Assembly (NCBI RefSeq): GCF_035556675.1
Contig: NZ_DATMFZ010000259.1
Coordinates: 1 to 64,000 of the forward strand
DNA from: Geminicoccus sp035556675
Lineage (GTDB): Bacteria > Pseudomonadota > Alphaproteobacteria > Geminicoccales > Geminicoccaceae
DNA: 64,000 nt
Direction of reading: 5' to 3'
The number at the start of each line of letters is the position of its first letter. Within the stretch, counting starts at the first letter, position 1. Positions 43,401-52,139 of this stretch are shown here, one piece after another. Both the position numbers and the translations under genes were made by a program. The notes under the pieces are model-generated. The model had not been told where the DNA came from and ran no database searches. It saw only the letters and a program-made list of their open reading frames with translations.

Positions 43401-44480
43401 ATAGCCCGTGGGCGTGCGTGCCACCGTGACCGCCAGATCGAAGCGAAAGCCATCGACCCCCAGGCTCGCCCAGTGGCGGAGTGAATCCATGACCAGCCGC
43501 AATACCGGCGCGCGCTCGGTGGCCAGCGTGTTGCCGCAGCCGGCGTCGTTCAGGTAGTAGCGGCGGTTGGCCGGATCGAGCCGGTAGTAGAGGGCGTTGT
43601 CCAGGCCGCGCAGCGACACGGTCGGGCCCAGCTCGTCGCCCTCGGCACTGTGGTTGTAGACCACGTCGAGGATCACCTCGATGCCCGCCTGGTGCAGCCG
43701 CTCGATCGTCGCCGCCAGTTCCTCCGCCGGCTCGTCCGCCTGCCCATCCACCAGATAGCGCGGCTCCGGCGCCGAATAGGCCGCCGGGTTGTAGCCCCAG
43801 TAGTTGGTCAGGCCGGCATCGGCCAGATGCCGCTCGTCCAGGATCGCGTGGACGGGCAGGAGCTCCAGCGTGGTGACGCCCAGGCGGCGCAGATGATCCA
43901 GGACCGGCGGCTCGGCGAGTGCGGAGAACCTGCCGCGCAGCCGTTCGGGCAGGGCCGGGTGCAGCCTGGTCATGCCGCGCACATGGGTCTCGTAGATCAC
44001 CGTGTGCCCGAACGGCGTGCGCGGCCGGCTGTCCGGGCGCGGCACAACGGGTGCGGTCACGATCGCCTTGGGCATGTCGGGCGCGCTGTCCGAGGCGTCG
44101 AAGGACAGGTCGGCGTCCGCGGCACCGCGCTGGTAGCCGAACATGGACGGGGCCAGGCGGAACGGCCGGTCGATCGCCCTGGCGAACGGGTCGAGCAGCA
44201 GCTTGTTCGGGTTGAAGCGGTGCCCGGCATCGGGGGCATAGGGGCCGTGAACCCTGAAGCCATAGCGCGTGCCGGGCCCGATCCCCTCGATCCGGCCGAA
44301 CGCCACGCCCGAGGCGCGCTCCGGCAGGGTCAACCGGGCGAGTTCGGTACCGCCTCCCGCATCGAACACGCAGAACTCGACCCGCTCGGCATGCAGCGTC
44401 GGCAAGGCGACGTTGACGCCGTTCCCGTCAATGGTGACGCCCAGCGGGTTGGGGCGTCCCGGGAGGACCCGCAGGTCCAC
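40416..44480 (-). CDS. glgX: Fused glycogen debranching enzyme GlgX and 4-alpha-glucanotransferase MalQ
   Basis: A 1354-residue protein joining two enzymes usually encoded separately. Residues 1 to about 670 are GlgX: an N-terminal carbohydrate-binding domain, then a GH13 barrel with nucleophile D348 in GFRFDLA, acid E384 in IMEPWD and D454 in TAHDGF. Residues about 680 to 1354 are MalQ (GH77), with GALRIDHAM, VVAEDLGTVP and CISTHDLATLAG. The first half debranches phosphorylase-limited glycogen; the second disproportionates the maltooligosaccharides released. The GTG start at 44480 directly follows the pgm stop. Comparable bifunctional proteins are annotated in other Proteobacteria. Confidence 0.93.
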   Translation of the reverse strand: MDLRVLPGRPNPLGVTIDGNGVNVALPTLHAERVEFCVFDAGGGTELARLTLPERASGVAFGRIEGIGPGTRYGFRVHGPYAPDAGHRFNPNKLLLDPFARAIDRPFRLAPSMFGYQRGAADADLSFDASDSAPDMPKAIVTAPVVPRPDSRPRTPFGHTVIYETHVRGMTRLHPALPERLRGRFSALAEPPVLDHLRRLGVTTLELLPVHAILDERHLADAGLTNYWGYNPAAYSAPEPRYLVDGQADEPAEELAATIERLHQAGIEVILDVVYNHSAEGDELGPTVSLRGLDNALYYRLDPANRRYYLNDAGCGNTLATERAPVLRLVMDSLRHWASLGVDGFRFDLAVTVARTPTGYARDGAFLMALQQDPVLADLKLIMEPWDIGPGGWQTGNFPDGMLEWNDRFRDDLRSFWRGENEMVGQLATRLAGSEDLFGARRPSVSVNYVTAHDGFTLRDLVSYEHKHNQANLEDNRDGTDNNRSWNHGVEGPSDDPELIRLRRADMRALMACLILARGTPMLTMGDELGRTQGGNNNAYCQDNEINWLDWSAPSAEADGLVELVGRLVALRCRHPALHLDGFLDGTTVTWRREDGRAFEESDWFAQERRFLGMELRSMQPEDHVYVGVNAHGAPLRLILPEADGRWHLELDTAVEKASGPVAASELELSARSVVVLSDRPARRDGDDPETLKRLADLAGIDLAWWDIAGTRHEVSPDSLKALLQAMRIPSGNPSDIADSLHRLEEEPWQRRLPRLSVGSTGKPPVLEITTDDPDGLLTLELSAETGETRRVTVQPGRGEVIASRHADGGTRARCRVTLPEPLPAGRWRIDGMDEPAHLLVSPGACHLPAALQDGRRFGITTHLYALRQKERDCGIGDFGTLALFADACAAMGADVVGLNPFHALFLSDPGRASPYYPSDRRFLDLRYLTSVLDERYLPADGRTAGRIIDYPAVVAAKLAAAEQAFAALGDRSDLDTFMTAGGQALRSFAMFQALEERFGTSDWGNWPEWARQPETVGDQLDPERVRFFAFVQWQLDQELALAAGRTKDMAIGLYRDLAVGAAPSGAEFWSQQGRFAQNVAVGSPPDPFSPTGQIWGVPPLDPQVLIREGVGAWRDLLRANMRHAGALRIDHAMTLQRLFWVPSGASALEGAYVRNPIDAMFAELTISSHENGCMVVAEDLGTVPEGFGERLAAAEILSTKVMWFERDGNRFRPPEEWPKRAAACISTHDLATLAGFWQGDDIRLRAQVKGEDPPQAALEERAAEKAGLAANLGIDPADEDSLAPAAHAALARSPCSLVLAQAEDLVGEVEQLNLPGTDLERPNWRRRLDVPVEELADHPLARRVVAAMKAERP

Positions 44481-46112
44481 TCAGGTGATCACGCTCGGTG
44501 CGGCGCGTCCGGTGCGCGCGCGGATGCCGGCGATCTGCTCGGCGGTCTCGATGAGGTCGGCCAGCACGGCCTGGGTATCCAGATCATGGCGGGTGGGATC
44601 GGGTTCGTAGCGCTCGAGATAGAGGCGCAGCGTGGCGCCGGCCGTGCCGGTGCCGGACAGGCGCAGCACAATGCGCGACCCGTCCTCGAACAGGATGCGG
44701 ATGCCCTGCTTGGCGCTCACCGAGCCGTCCACCGGATCCTTGTAGGTGAAGTCGTCGGCCCGGGCGATGCCGCGGCCGTTGACGATCCGGCCGGACAGCT
44801 CGCTCAGGCGGCCGCGCAGCTCGTCGACCAGGGCGTTGGCCGCCTGGGCGTCCACTTCCTCGTAGTCGTGGCGGGTATAGTAGTTGCGCCCGTAGGTGGC
44901 CCAGTGCTCGGTGACGATCTCCTTCACCGACTGGCCGCGCACCGCCAGGATGTTCAGCCAGAGCAGCACGGCCCAGAGCCCGTCCTTCTCCCGGACATGG
45001 TCGGAGCCGGTGCCGGCACTTTCCTCGCCGCACAGCGTGGCCATGCCGGCATCCAGCAGGTTGCCGAAGAACTTCCAGCCGGTCGGCGTCTCGTAGCAGC
45101 CGATGCCCAGCTTCTCGGCGACCCGGTCGGCCGCGGCACTGGTGGGCATGGAACGGGCCACGCCCTTGAGCCTGCCGGCATAGCCCTTGGCCAGGTGTGC
45201 GTTGGCGGCGAGCAAAGCCAGGCTGTCCGAGGGCGTGACGAAGATGCCCTTGCCGATGATCAGGTTGCGGTCGCCGTCGCCGTCCGAGGCAGCACCGAAA
45301 TCCGGCGCGTCCGGCCCCATCATCAGGTCGTACAGCTCCTTGGCGTGGACCAGGTTCGGGTCGGGATGATGGCCGCCGAAATCGGGCGATGGCGTACCGT
45401 TCACCACCGTGCCGGGCGGGGCGCCGAGCGCCCCTTCCAGGATGGCGTGCGCATAAGGCCCGGTCACCGCATGCATCGCGTCGAAGCGCATCCGGAAGCC
45501 GGACGCGAACAGCGCGCGGATCCGGTCGAAGTCGAACAGGTTGATCATCAGGCCGAGATAATCCTCGACCGAGTCGATCACCTGGACGGTCATGCCCTCG
45601 ACCAACGTCGTGCCCAGCTGGTCCAGGTCGACATCTGGGGCATCGGCGATCCGGTACTCGGTGATCGCCTTGGTCCGGGCGAAGATCGCTTCGGTGATCT
45701 TCTCCGGCGCCGGCCCGCCATTCTCGATATTGTACTTGATGCCGAAATCACCCTCCGGCCCGCCCGGGTTGTGCGAGGCCGACAGGATGATCCCGCCAAA
45801 GGCCTTGCGCGCGCGGATCACGCAGGAAGCGGCCGGTGTGGACAGGAGCCCGCCCTGGCCCACCAGCAGGCTGCCGAAACCATTGGCCGCGGCCATCTTG
45901 ATGATGGTCTGGATGGCTTCCCGGTTGAAGAACCGGCCGTCGCCGCCCACCACCAGCATCTTGCCCTGGCGGTCCTCCAGGCTGTCGAAGATCGACTGGA
46001 CGAAGTTCTCGACATAGTGCTCCTGCATGAAGACCGGGGTCTTCTTGCGCAGGCCGGAGGTGCCGGGCTTCTGGTCGGAAAAGGGCCGGGTCTCGATCGT
46101 CTGGATGGTCAT
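44481..46112 (-). CDS. pgm: Phosphoglucomutase, alpha-D-glucose phosphate-specific
   Basis: Interconverts glucose-1-phosphate and glucose-6-phosphate, linking glycogen to central metabolism. The phosphoserine loop SASHNPGG is at residues 111-118, the metal-binding SDGDGDRN loop is near 275, the sugar-binding CGEESAG loop near 355, and the phosphate-binding LRLSGTGTAG near the C-terminus. Length 543 aa is normal for this class. The ATG at 46112 overlaps the glgA stop by four bases, and its own stop abuts the fusion gene. Confidence 0.97.
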   Translation of the reverse strand: MTIQTIETRPFSDQKPGTSGLRKKTPVFMQEHYVENFVQSIFDSLEDRQGKMLVVGGDGRFFNREAIQTIIKMAAANGFGSLLVGQGGLLSTPAASCVIRARKAFGGIILSASHNPGGPEGDFGIKYNIENGGPAPEKITEAIFARTKAITEYRIADAPDVDLDQLGTTLVEGMTVQVIDSVEDYLGLMINLFDFDRIRALFASGFRMRFDAMHAVTGPYAHAILEGALGAPPGTVVNGTPSPDFGGHHPDPNLVHAKELYDLMMGPDAPDFGAASDGDGDRNLIIGKGIFVTPSDSLALLAANAHLAKGYAGRLKGVARSMPTSAAADRVAEKLGIGCYETPTGWKFFGNLLDAGMATLCGEESAGTGSDHVREKDGLWAVLLWLNILAVRGQSVKEIVTEHWATYGRNYYTRHDYEEVDAQAANALVDELRGRLSELSGRIVNGRGIARADDFTYKDPVDGSVSAKQGIRILFEDGSRIVLRLSGTGTAGATLRLYLERYEPDPTRHDLDTQAVLADLIETAEQIAGIRARTGRAAPSVIT

Positions 46113-47569
46113 CTCGCCGCTCCGCTCTCGGGCACCAGGGTCCGGTACAGGCTGGCATAGGCCTCGGCCCGCACCTCCCAGCCAAGCTCGCTGGTCATCC
46201 CGTTGCGCTGCATCTTCCGCCAGTGCCCGGGTTGCCGGTAGAGGTCGATCGTCCGGTTGATGGCATCGCGCAAGGCCTCGGCTGTCACCGGGAAGAACTG
46301 CACGCCGGTCGCCACGCCCGCCGCCAGCGCGGCGTCATTGGCGTCGATCACCGTGTCGGCCAGCCCGCCCACCCTGCTCACCACCGGGATGCAGCCATAG
46401 CGCAGCCCGTAGAGCTGGATGAGCCCGCAGGGCTCGTACCGGGACGGGACCAGGATCGCGTCCGCGCCGGCCGCCAGGAGATGCGGGAACTCCTCGCTGT
46501 AGCCGAGCACGCAGGCGATCCGACCGGGGTGACGCTCGGCCAGGCGCGCATAGACGGCTTCCTGCTGCACGTCCCCGGCAGCCTGCACGACCAACTGGCC
46601 GCCGGCTTCCAGCAGGTGCGGCACCGCCTCCAGGATCAGGTCCGCGCCCTTCTGCCAGGTCAGGCGGGTGATCACGCAGAACAGCGGCGAGTCGTCCTGG
46701 TCGAGCCCCAGCCGCTCGCACAAGGCCGCCTTGTTCGCCGCCCGGTCCTCCAGGCTGCCGGCCGCATAGTTCTTCGCCAGCAACGGATCGGTGGCCGGGT
46801 TCCACCGGCCCAGATCGATGCCGTTGACGATCCCGCTCAGCCGCGCCGCCCGGGCGTTCAGCAGGCCGTCCAGCCCCATGCCCAGCTCTGGCGCACGGAT
46901 CTCGCGGGCATAGCTCGGGCTCACCGTGGTGATGCGGTCGGCATAGTTGAGCCCGGCCTTCAAAAAGCCGATCTGGCCGTAATACTCGACGCCGTCCGGC
47001 ACGAAGGCGCGGCGCGGCAGACGCAGCTCGTCGAGCAGGCGGGCCGGGAACTGGCCCTGGAAGGCCAGGTTGTGGACGGTCAGCACGGTCACGGGGCGGT
47101 TGCCGTCGGCCAGCGCCAGATAGGCCGGAGCCAGCCCGGCCTGCCAGTCATGGGCGTGCACGATGTCCGGCCTGAAGCCCGGCAGGAGGCCCTGGCCGAG
47201 CCAGGCCGCCACGAGCGAGAGGGAAGCGAAGCGCTGGGCGTTGTCGGCCCAGTCCAGCCCCGCGGCATCGAGATAGGGCCCACCCGGCCGGTCGAACAGA
47301 TGCGGTGCATCGAGCAGGAACAGGGACAGGCCGGTGTCGGCCGACGCTGCCAACAGCCGGGCGTCGCCACCGAACAGGCCGGGCAGGCGCAGGCACTCCT
47401 CCACCTGTACCAGCTTGGCCATGACCTGCCGGTAGGCCGGCAGGAGGATGCGCACCGCCACGCCGTACGGCGCCAGCGCCGCCGGCAGGGCGCCCACCAC
47501 GTCGGCCAGGCCGCCGGTCTTGATCAGCGGAAAGCACTCCGATGCCACTGACAGAACGGACAAGCTCAT
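46109..47569 (-). CDS. glgA: Glycogen synthase
   Basis: GT5 enzyme elongating alpha-1,4-glucan from ADP-glucose made by GlgC. The N-terminal ADP-glucose motif KTGGLADV is near residue 17; the C-terminal GT-B domain contains VITRLTWQKGADL and PSRYEPCGLIQLYGLRYG, the conserved acceptor/donor site. Length is 486 aa. The ATG at 47569 is chosen; a TTG directly before it, abutting the glgC stop, is also possible. In the glgC-glgA-pgm-glgX::malQ operon. Confidence 0.97.
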   Translation of the reverse strand: MSLSVLSVASECFPLIKTGGLADVVGALPAALAPYGVAVRILLPAYRQVMAKLVQVEECLRLPGLFGGDARLLAASADTGLSLFLLDAPHLFDRPGGPYLDAAGLDWADNAQRFASLSLVAAWLGQGLLPGFRPDIVHAHDWQAGLAPAYLALADGNRPVTVLTVHNLAFQGQFPARLLDELRLPRRAFVPDGVEYYGQIGFLKAGLNYADRITTVSPSYAREIRAPELGMGLDGLLNARAARLSGIVNGIDLGRWNPATDPLLAKNYAAGSLEDRAANKAALCERLGLDQDDSPLFCVITRLTWQKGADLILEAVPHLLEAGGQLVVQAAGDVQQEAVYARLAERHPGRIACVLGYSEEFPHLLAAGADAILVPSRYEPCGLIQLYGLRYGCIPVVSRVGGLADTVIDANDAALAAGVATGVQFFPVTAEALRDAINRTIDLYRQPGHWRKMQRNGMTSELGWEVRAEAYASLYRTLVPESGAAR

Positions 47570-47572
47570 CAA

Positions 47573-48841
47573 TCAGCGGCCGAGCCGGTCGATCATCGGC
47601 TGGGTGATCAGGCAGATCCCGCGATCGGTGCGCCGGAAGCGCTGCGCATCGACCTCAGGATCCTCGCCCACGACCAGCCCGTCCGGGATGGTCACGCTGC
47701 CGTCGATCACCACGTTGCGCAGCCGGGCGCCGCGGCCGATCTTGGCATAGGGGAGCACCACCGCCCCGTCGAGCAGGCCATAGGAATGTACGTGGACGCC
47801 GGTGGACAGGAGCGAGCGGCGGACCTTCGAGCCGGAAACGATGCAGCCGCCGGCCACCAGCGAGCTGACGGCTTCGCCGCGGCGGCCGTCCACGTCGTGG
47901 ACGAACTTGGCGGGCGGGGTCAGTTCCGAATAGGTCCAGATCGGCCAGGTCTGGTCGAACAGGTCGAGCTGCGGGACGATGTCGGTGAGGTCGATGCTGG
48001 CTTCCCAGTAGGCGTCGACCGTGCCGACGTCCCGCCAGTAGGCCTCCGATTCCGCCTTCGACTTCACGCAGGACTGGGTGAAGCGGTGCGCCACCGCCTT
48101 GCCGTGCTGGACGATGTAGGGGATCAGGTCCTTGCCGAAATCCCGCGACGAGCCGGGCAGTTCCGCATCGCGGCGGAGCTGGTCGAACAGGAAGTCGGTC
48201 CGGAAGACGTAGATGCCCATGCTGGCGAGCGCCATGTCCGGGTTGCCGGGGATGCCCGGCGGGTCGGACGGCTTCTCCAGGAAGGCGACGATCCGGGAAT
48301 TCTCGTCGACATGCATGACGCCGAAGGCGGTGGCGTCCAGGCGCGGGACCTCCAGGCAGCCGACGGTGACGTCGGCGCCCGTGTCCACATGCTGCTGGAG
48401 CATCAGCCCGTAGTCCATCTTGTAGACATGATCACCCGCCAGGATGACCATGTATTCGGGCGCATAGTCCTGGATGATGTCGATGTTCTGGAAGACGGCG
48501 TCGGCCGTGCCCTCGTACCATTGGGTTTCCGAGACGCGCTGGCTGGCCGGCAGGATGTCGAAGCCCTCGTTGCGCTCGGGCCGCAGGAAGTTCCAGCCAC
48601 GCTGCAGATGGCGGATCAGGCTGTGTGCCTTGTACTGGGTCGCCACCGCGATCCGCCGGATCCCGGAATTGAGTGCATTGCTCAGCGCGAAGTCGATGAT
48701 CCGGGTCTTGCCGCCGAAGAACACCGCCGGCTTGGCACGCCGGTCGGTGAGCTCATGCAGGCGCGAGCCACGGCCACCCGCCAGCACGTAGGCCATCGCA
48801 CTGCGGGCCAGGACGGTGGTGGGCGTCCTCACTTCGACCAT
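47573..48841 (-). CDS. glgC: Glucose-1-phosphate adenylyltransferase
   Basis: ADP-glucose pyrophosphorylase, the committed and regulated step of glycogen synthesis. The N-terminal nucleotidyltransferase motif is LAGGRGSRLHELTDRRAKPA; the substrate-binding region has GTADAVFQN and VILAGDHVYKMDY, and the C-terminal left-handed beta helix contains GCIVSGSKV and SYGLLDGAVVLP. Length 422 aa. The ATG at 48841 has GGGAG six bases upstream. First gene of the operon; the 345-base upstream region includes a perfect inverted repeat. Confidence 0.97.
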   Translation of the reverse strand: MVEVRTPTTVLARSAMAYVLAGGRGSRLHELTDRRAKPAVFFGGKTRIIDFALSNALNSGIRRIAVATQYKAHSLIRHLQRGWNFLRPERNEGFDILPASQRVSETQWYEGTADAVFQNIDIIQDYAPEYMVILAGDHVYKMDYGLMLQQHVDTGADVTVGCLEVPRLDATAFGVMHVDENSRIVAFLEKPSDPPGIPGNPDMALASMGIYVFRTDFLFDQLRRDAELPGSSRDFGKDLIPYIVQHGKAVAHRFTQSCVKSKAESEAYWRDVGTVDAYWEASIDLTDIVPQLDLFDQTWPIWTYSELTPPAKFVHDVDGRRGEAVSSLVAGGCIVSGSKVRRSLLSTGVHVHSYGLLDGAVVLPYAKIGRGARLRNVVIDGSVTIPDGLVVGEDPEVDAQRFRRTDRGICLITQPMIDRLGR

Positions 48842-49186
48842 CGATCGCTCCCTTCCCGTCTCTTCTTGTCCTGCCGCTCATGAACTGAGCTCATCATCCG
48901 CGTCGAATAAGTCCGCCGACGGGGGCGGGAGCGTGACCGGCGCCGCATGGGACCGGTCGTACCGTGCCGTCGTTTCGCCCGCGAATTCGCCCCGATCGCC
49001 CATCCGCCGCCACGGTAGCAAGCCGCACCCGTGTTGAGAACTTCTCGCCCGCGTCCAGGTTGCGGCGGGCCGGCGCGATATTCCAGTCGTAACGCTGGAA
49101 TAAGGCGCTGCCTGCCACGGAAGGCTTCGCCCGGACCGGGCCTTGCTCACCTGCAGATGGATGGCCCGCAGGACGAGGCCGCTTCC
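48842..49186 (-). promoter_or_regulatory. glgP-glgC intergenic region with a perfect inverted repeat
   Basis: No gene is visible. TATTCCAG (49079-49086) and CTGGAATA (49095-49102) form a perfect 8-base inverted repeat with an 8-base spacer, in size and shape like a dimeric repressor site upstream of glgC. A smaller repeat GAGAA-C-TTCTC lies at 49036-49046. A GC-only hairpin GCCCGG-A-CCGGGC at 49129-49141, about 46 bases after the glgP stop, lacks a T-run and is at best a weak terminator. No clear -35/-10 pair was found. Confidence 0.4.
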
Positions 49187-51682
49187 TCAGCCCGGGTCCA
49201 TCGGCGCGTGCCAGATATTATCGGCATATTCGCGGATCGAGCGGTCGGACGAGAACCAGCCAGCGTTCGCGGTGTTGTGCAGCGACATGTGCCGCCACTG
49301 GGCCGGCCGGCGGAACATGGAGGCCGCCTTGCGCTGGGTCGCGGAGTAGTCGGCGAAATCCGCCGCCACCATGAAATAGTCGCTCTCGTACAGGTCGTGC
49401 ACGATCGGGCCGTAGCGGCCGGGCTCGTCCGGCGAGAACACGCCGCCGCCCACCGCGTCCAGCACCTGGCGCAGGTTGCCGTCTCCCTCGATCACCGCTC
49501 GCGGGTTGTGCCCGTTGGTCCAGCGCTCGCGCACCGCATCCGCGGTCAGCCCGAAGATCAGGATGTTGTCCAAGCCGACATGACGGCTGATCTCGACATT
49601 GGCACCGTCCATGGTGCCGATCGTGATGGCACCATTGGCCTGGAACTTCATGTTGCCCGTGCCGGACGCTTCCATGCCCGCGGTAGAGATCTGCTCCGAC
49701 AGGTCGGCAGCCGGGACCAGCATCTCGGCCAGTGACACGTTGTAGTTCGGCAGGAACACCACCCGGAGCTTGTCGCGCACCGTGGGGTCGCGGTTGACCA
49801 CCCGCGCCACGTCGTTGATCAGCTTGATGATCAGCTTGGCCCGGTGATAGCTCGCGGCCGCCTTGCCGGCGAAGATCTTGACCCTGGGCGTCCAGTCGCG
49901 CTCCGGCTCGGCGCGCATCGCCTCGTAGAGGTGGACCGTCTCCAGGATGTTCAGGAGCTGGCGCTTGTACTCGTGGATCCGCTTGATCTGGATGTCGAAC
50001 ATCGCTTCCGGGTCGAGGCGGATGCCGGTCCGCTGCGCCACGAACACCGCCAGGCGCTGCTTGGCCCCCTGCTTGACCCGCGCGAACCGCTCGAGGAAGG
50101 CCTGATCGGTCGCGAACCGCTCCAATTCCTTCAACCGTTCGGCGTCCTTGATCCACTGGGGGCCGATCGCGTCCGTGATCAGGTGTGCCAAGTCCGGATT
50201 GCACTCCACCAGCCAGCGACGCATCGTGATGCCGTTGGTGACGTGGGTGATGCGGTCCGGGAACAGCGTGTTCAGGTCCTTGAACACGGTCTCGCGCATG
50301 AGCTCGCCATGGAGCTCCGACACGCCGTTGACCTTGTGCGAGCCGATGAAGGCGAGGTTGCCCATCCGCACGCGGCGGCCATGGGTCTCGTCGATCAGGG
50401 AAACCGAGCGGACCAGATCAAGGGTAACATCCGGCCGCTTGCGCACCGCCGCCAGGTGCATCGCGTTGATTTCGAAGACCAGCTGCATGTGCCGCGGCAG
50501 GAGCCGCTCGAACAGCGGCACCGACCAGGTCTCCAGCGCCTCGGGCAGGAGGGTGTGGTTGGTGTAGCAGAGCGTGGCCTTGGTGATCTCGAAGGCCTCG
50601 TCGAGCGCAAAGCCGTTCAGGTCGACCAGGATCCGGGTCAGCTCCAGCACCGACAGGGCCGGGTGGGTGTCGTTGAGCTGGATGTTCGCCGCCTCGGGCA
50701 GCGAAGTCAGGTCGTCATACTGAGTCAGGTGGCGGCGGATCAGGTCCTGCAGGGAGGCCGAGGTGAAGAAGAATTCCTGGCGCAGGCGCAGCTCCTGGCC
50801 CTCGGCCGTGGAATCGTCGGGATAGAGGACCCGCGAGATCGAGCTGGCGCGCACCTGCTCGGCAAACGCATCGACATGCTGGCCGCGGTTGAAGGCATCC
50901 AGCCGGATGGGCGTGATCGGCCGCGCCGCCCACAGGCGCAGCGTGTTGACGGTCTTGCCTTCCCAGCCGACCACGGGCGTGTCGTAGGCCTGAGCCAGCA
51001 CCCGCTCGGACGGCTGCCAAACATAGGAGACGGTGCCGTCCGGATTGTCCTCGGCATCCACATGGCCGCCAAAGCCGATCTCGTAGGCGACCTCGGGCCG
51101 CTCGAACTCCCAGGGATTGCCGAAGGCCAGCCAGTCCTCGGGCAATTCGACCTGCCAGCCGTCCCGGATAACCTGGCGGAACAGGCCGAAATCATAGCGG
51201 ATGCCGTAGCCGTAGGCCGGCACGCCGACCGTGGCCATGCTCTCCATGAAGCAGGCCGCGAGCCGGCCCAGGCCGCCATTGCCGAGTGCCGCGTCCGGCT
51301 CCAGCGCCTTGACCGCCTCGAAGTCGATGCCATGGGCTGTGAGTGCCGCCTTCACCTCGTCCAGCAGGCCCAGATTGCTCGCATTGTCGGTCAGGAGCCG
51401 GCCGATCAGGAATTCGAGCGACAGGTAGTAGACCCGCTTCCTGCGCTGCCGGTAGGTATGATCGGTGGAGGCGAACCAGCGGTCGACCAGCCGGTCGCGG
51501 AGCGTGATCGCCGTCGCTGCGTACCAGTCGTGCAGCCGGGCGAACTCGGGATTCTTGCCCACCGCATAGCGCAGCGTGGTGACGATCGCCTCCTTGAGGT
51601 CCGCGGACGCCCGGCCGGGCATCAGCCGCGGCGGCGAGGCGCTGGCTGGCGATGGCGAACTCGACATGGTCTTGGTGTCCAT
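49187..51682 (-). CDS. glgP: Glycogen phosphorylase
   Basis: GT35 enzyme releasing glucose-1-phosphate from glycogen ends; PLP dependent. The C-terminal PLP region reads EASGTGNMKFQANGAITIGTMDGANVEI in the gene, with the cofactor lysine in GNMKF. The central QLNDTHPAL and the DIQIKRIHEYKRQ block are further family signatures. The ATG at 51682 (831 aa) is preferred; a frame from 51748 would add 22 unconserved residues. It lies upstream of glgC on the same strand but 345 bases away, so it may be a separate transcript. Its product limits at branch points, where the GlgX half of the fusion takes over. Confidence 0.97.
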   Translation of the reverse strand: MDTKTMSSSPSPASASPPRLMPGRASADLKEAIVTTLRYAVGKNPEFARLHDWYAATAITLRDRLVDRWFASTDHTYRQRRKRVYYLSLEFLIGRLLTDNASNLGLLDEVKAALTAHGIDFEAVKALEPDAALGNGGLGRLAACFMESMATVGVPAYGYGIRYDFGLFRQVIRDGWQVELPEDWLAFGNPWEFERPEVAYEIGFGGHVDAEDNPDGTVSYVWQPSERVLAQAYDTPVVGWEGKTVNTLRLWAARPITPIRLDAFNRGQHVDAFAEQVRASSISRVLYPDDSTAEGQELRLRQEFFFTSASLQDLIRRHLTQYDDLTSLPEAANIQLNDTHPALSVLELTRILVDLNGFALDEAFEITKATLCYTNHTLLPEALETWSVPLFERLLPRHMQLVFEINAMHLAAVRKRPDVTLDLVRSVSLIDETHGRRVRMGNLAFIGSHKVNGVSELHGELMRETVFKDLNTLFPDRITHVTNGITMRRWLVECNPDLAHLITDAIGPQWIKDAERLKELERFATDQAFLERFARVKQGAKQRLAVFVAQRTGIRLDPEAMFDIQIKRIHEYKRQLLNILETVHLYEAMRAEPERDWTPRVKIFAGKAAASYHRAKLIIKLINDVARVVNRDPTVRDKLRVVFLPNYNVSLAEMLVPAADLSEQISTAGMEASGTGNMKFQANGAITIGTMDGANVEISRHVGLDNILIFGLTADAVRERWTNGHNPRAVIEGDGNLRQVLDAVGGGVFSPDEPGRYGPIVHDLYESDYFMVAADFADYSATQRKAASMFRRPAQWRHMSLHNTANAGWFSSDRSIREYADNIWHAPMDPG

Positions 51683-51981
51683 CACGTCGCAGGTCCTTGG
51701 TGGCCTTCCCCTGACCCGGTCCGCGGGAGGTTCGGCTCGTGTACGCACGCGGCGCTCGACGGGTCTGCTGCCGACCCTGACCGACTTCTAGCACGGAAGC
51801 CGACGCCGCTGGCCGAGCATGGCGGGCATGACGAGCTTGGCAAGCGTCACAATGGAAACGGGAGGGGCCCTTGCAGATTCCGGGCAGCAGCATCGGCCAC
51901 GCCGCGAGCACAAGCCGCCGGCTCCACCCAGCAGCGACTTGACATTGGCGGCCTCGACACCCAGCTTGCCTGCCATCGTCT
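51683..51981. other. Divergent intergenic region between glgP and the metA riboswitch
   Basis: Roughly 300 bases without a credible gene. On the plus strand TTGACA at 51939-51944 could be the -35 element for the metA transcript: a 17-base spacer would place the -10 at 51962 (CAGCTT, poor) and transcription would begin just before the riboswitch at 51982. The glgP leader and its ribosome site must lie at the left end. Nothing else recognised. Confidence 0.35.
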
Positions 51982-52040
51982 CCGTGGTGATTTGCGCCGA
52001 CCGGCTTGCGGCCACGTTAAATAAGCGGCTAAAAGGTCGT
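51982..52040 (+). ncRNA. SAM-II riboswitch (metA aptamer)
   Basis: S-adenosylmethionine-binding H-type pseudoknot controlling metA. P1 pairs CGTGG (51983-51987) with CCACG (52012-52016); the conserved TGATTTG loop follows the first arm. The pseudoknot forms from CGACC (51998-52002) with GGTCG (52035-52039) and GCTT (52004-52007) with AAGC (52023-52026), enclosing the conserved GCTAAAA that forms the ligand-binding triplex. SAM-II aptamers lie mostly before metA/metX genes in Alphaproteobacteria, as here. A hairpin ATTCCCG/CGGGAAT (52054-52075) downstream may belong to the expression platform; it has no T-run, and the metA start is 100 bases away. Confidence 0.93.
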
Positions 52041-52139
52041 GATATAGGACTTTATTCCCGGAACCGATCGGGAATGCGTCCTTATCCCGTTCCTGACCGG
52101 TCGGCCACTCGACGTTGAATCGAGGCCAGGAAGCGGTCG

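Noticed and set aside
40125..43484. A 1119-codon open frame on the plus strand opposite glgX::malQ
   Set aside because: It is an antisense shadow of a GC-rich gene: composition is His/Arg/Gly/Ala-rich, no family is recognisable, and the opposite frame has all catalytic motifs.
43650..46160. An 836-codon plus-strand open frame opposite pgm and the fusion gene
   Set aside because: Antisense shadow spanning two real genes; no ribosome site or domain.
49129..49141. GCCCGGACCGGGC as an intrinsic terminator of glgP
   Set aside because: The stem is short, with one to three loop bases, and no T-run follows on the minus strand.
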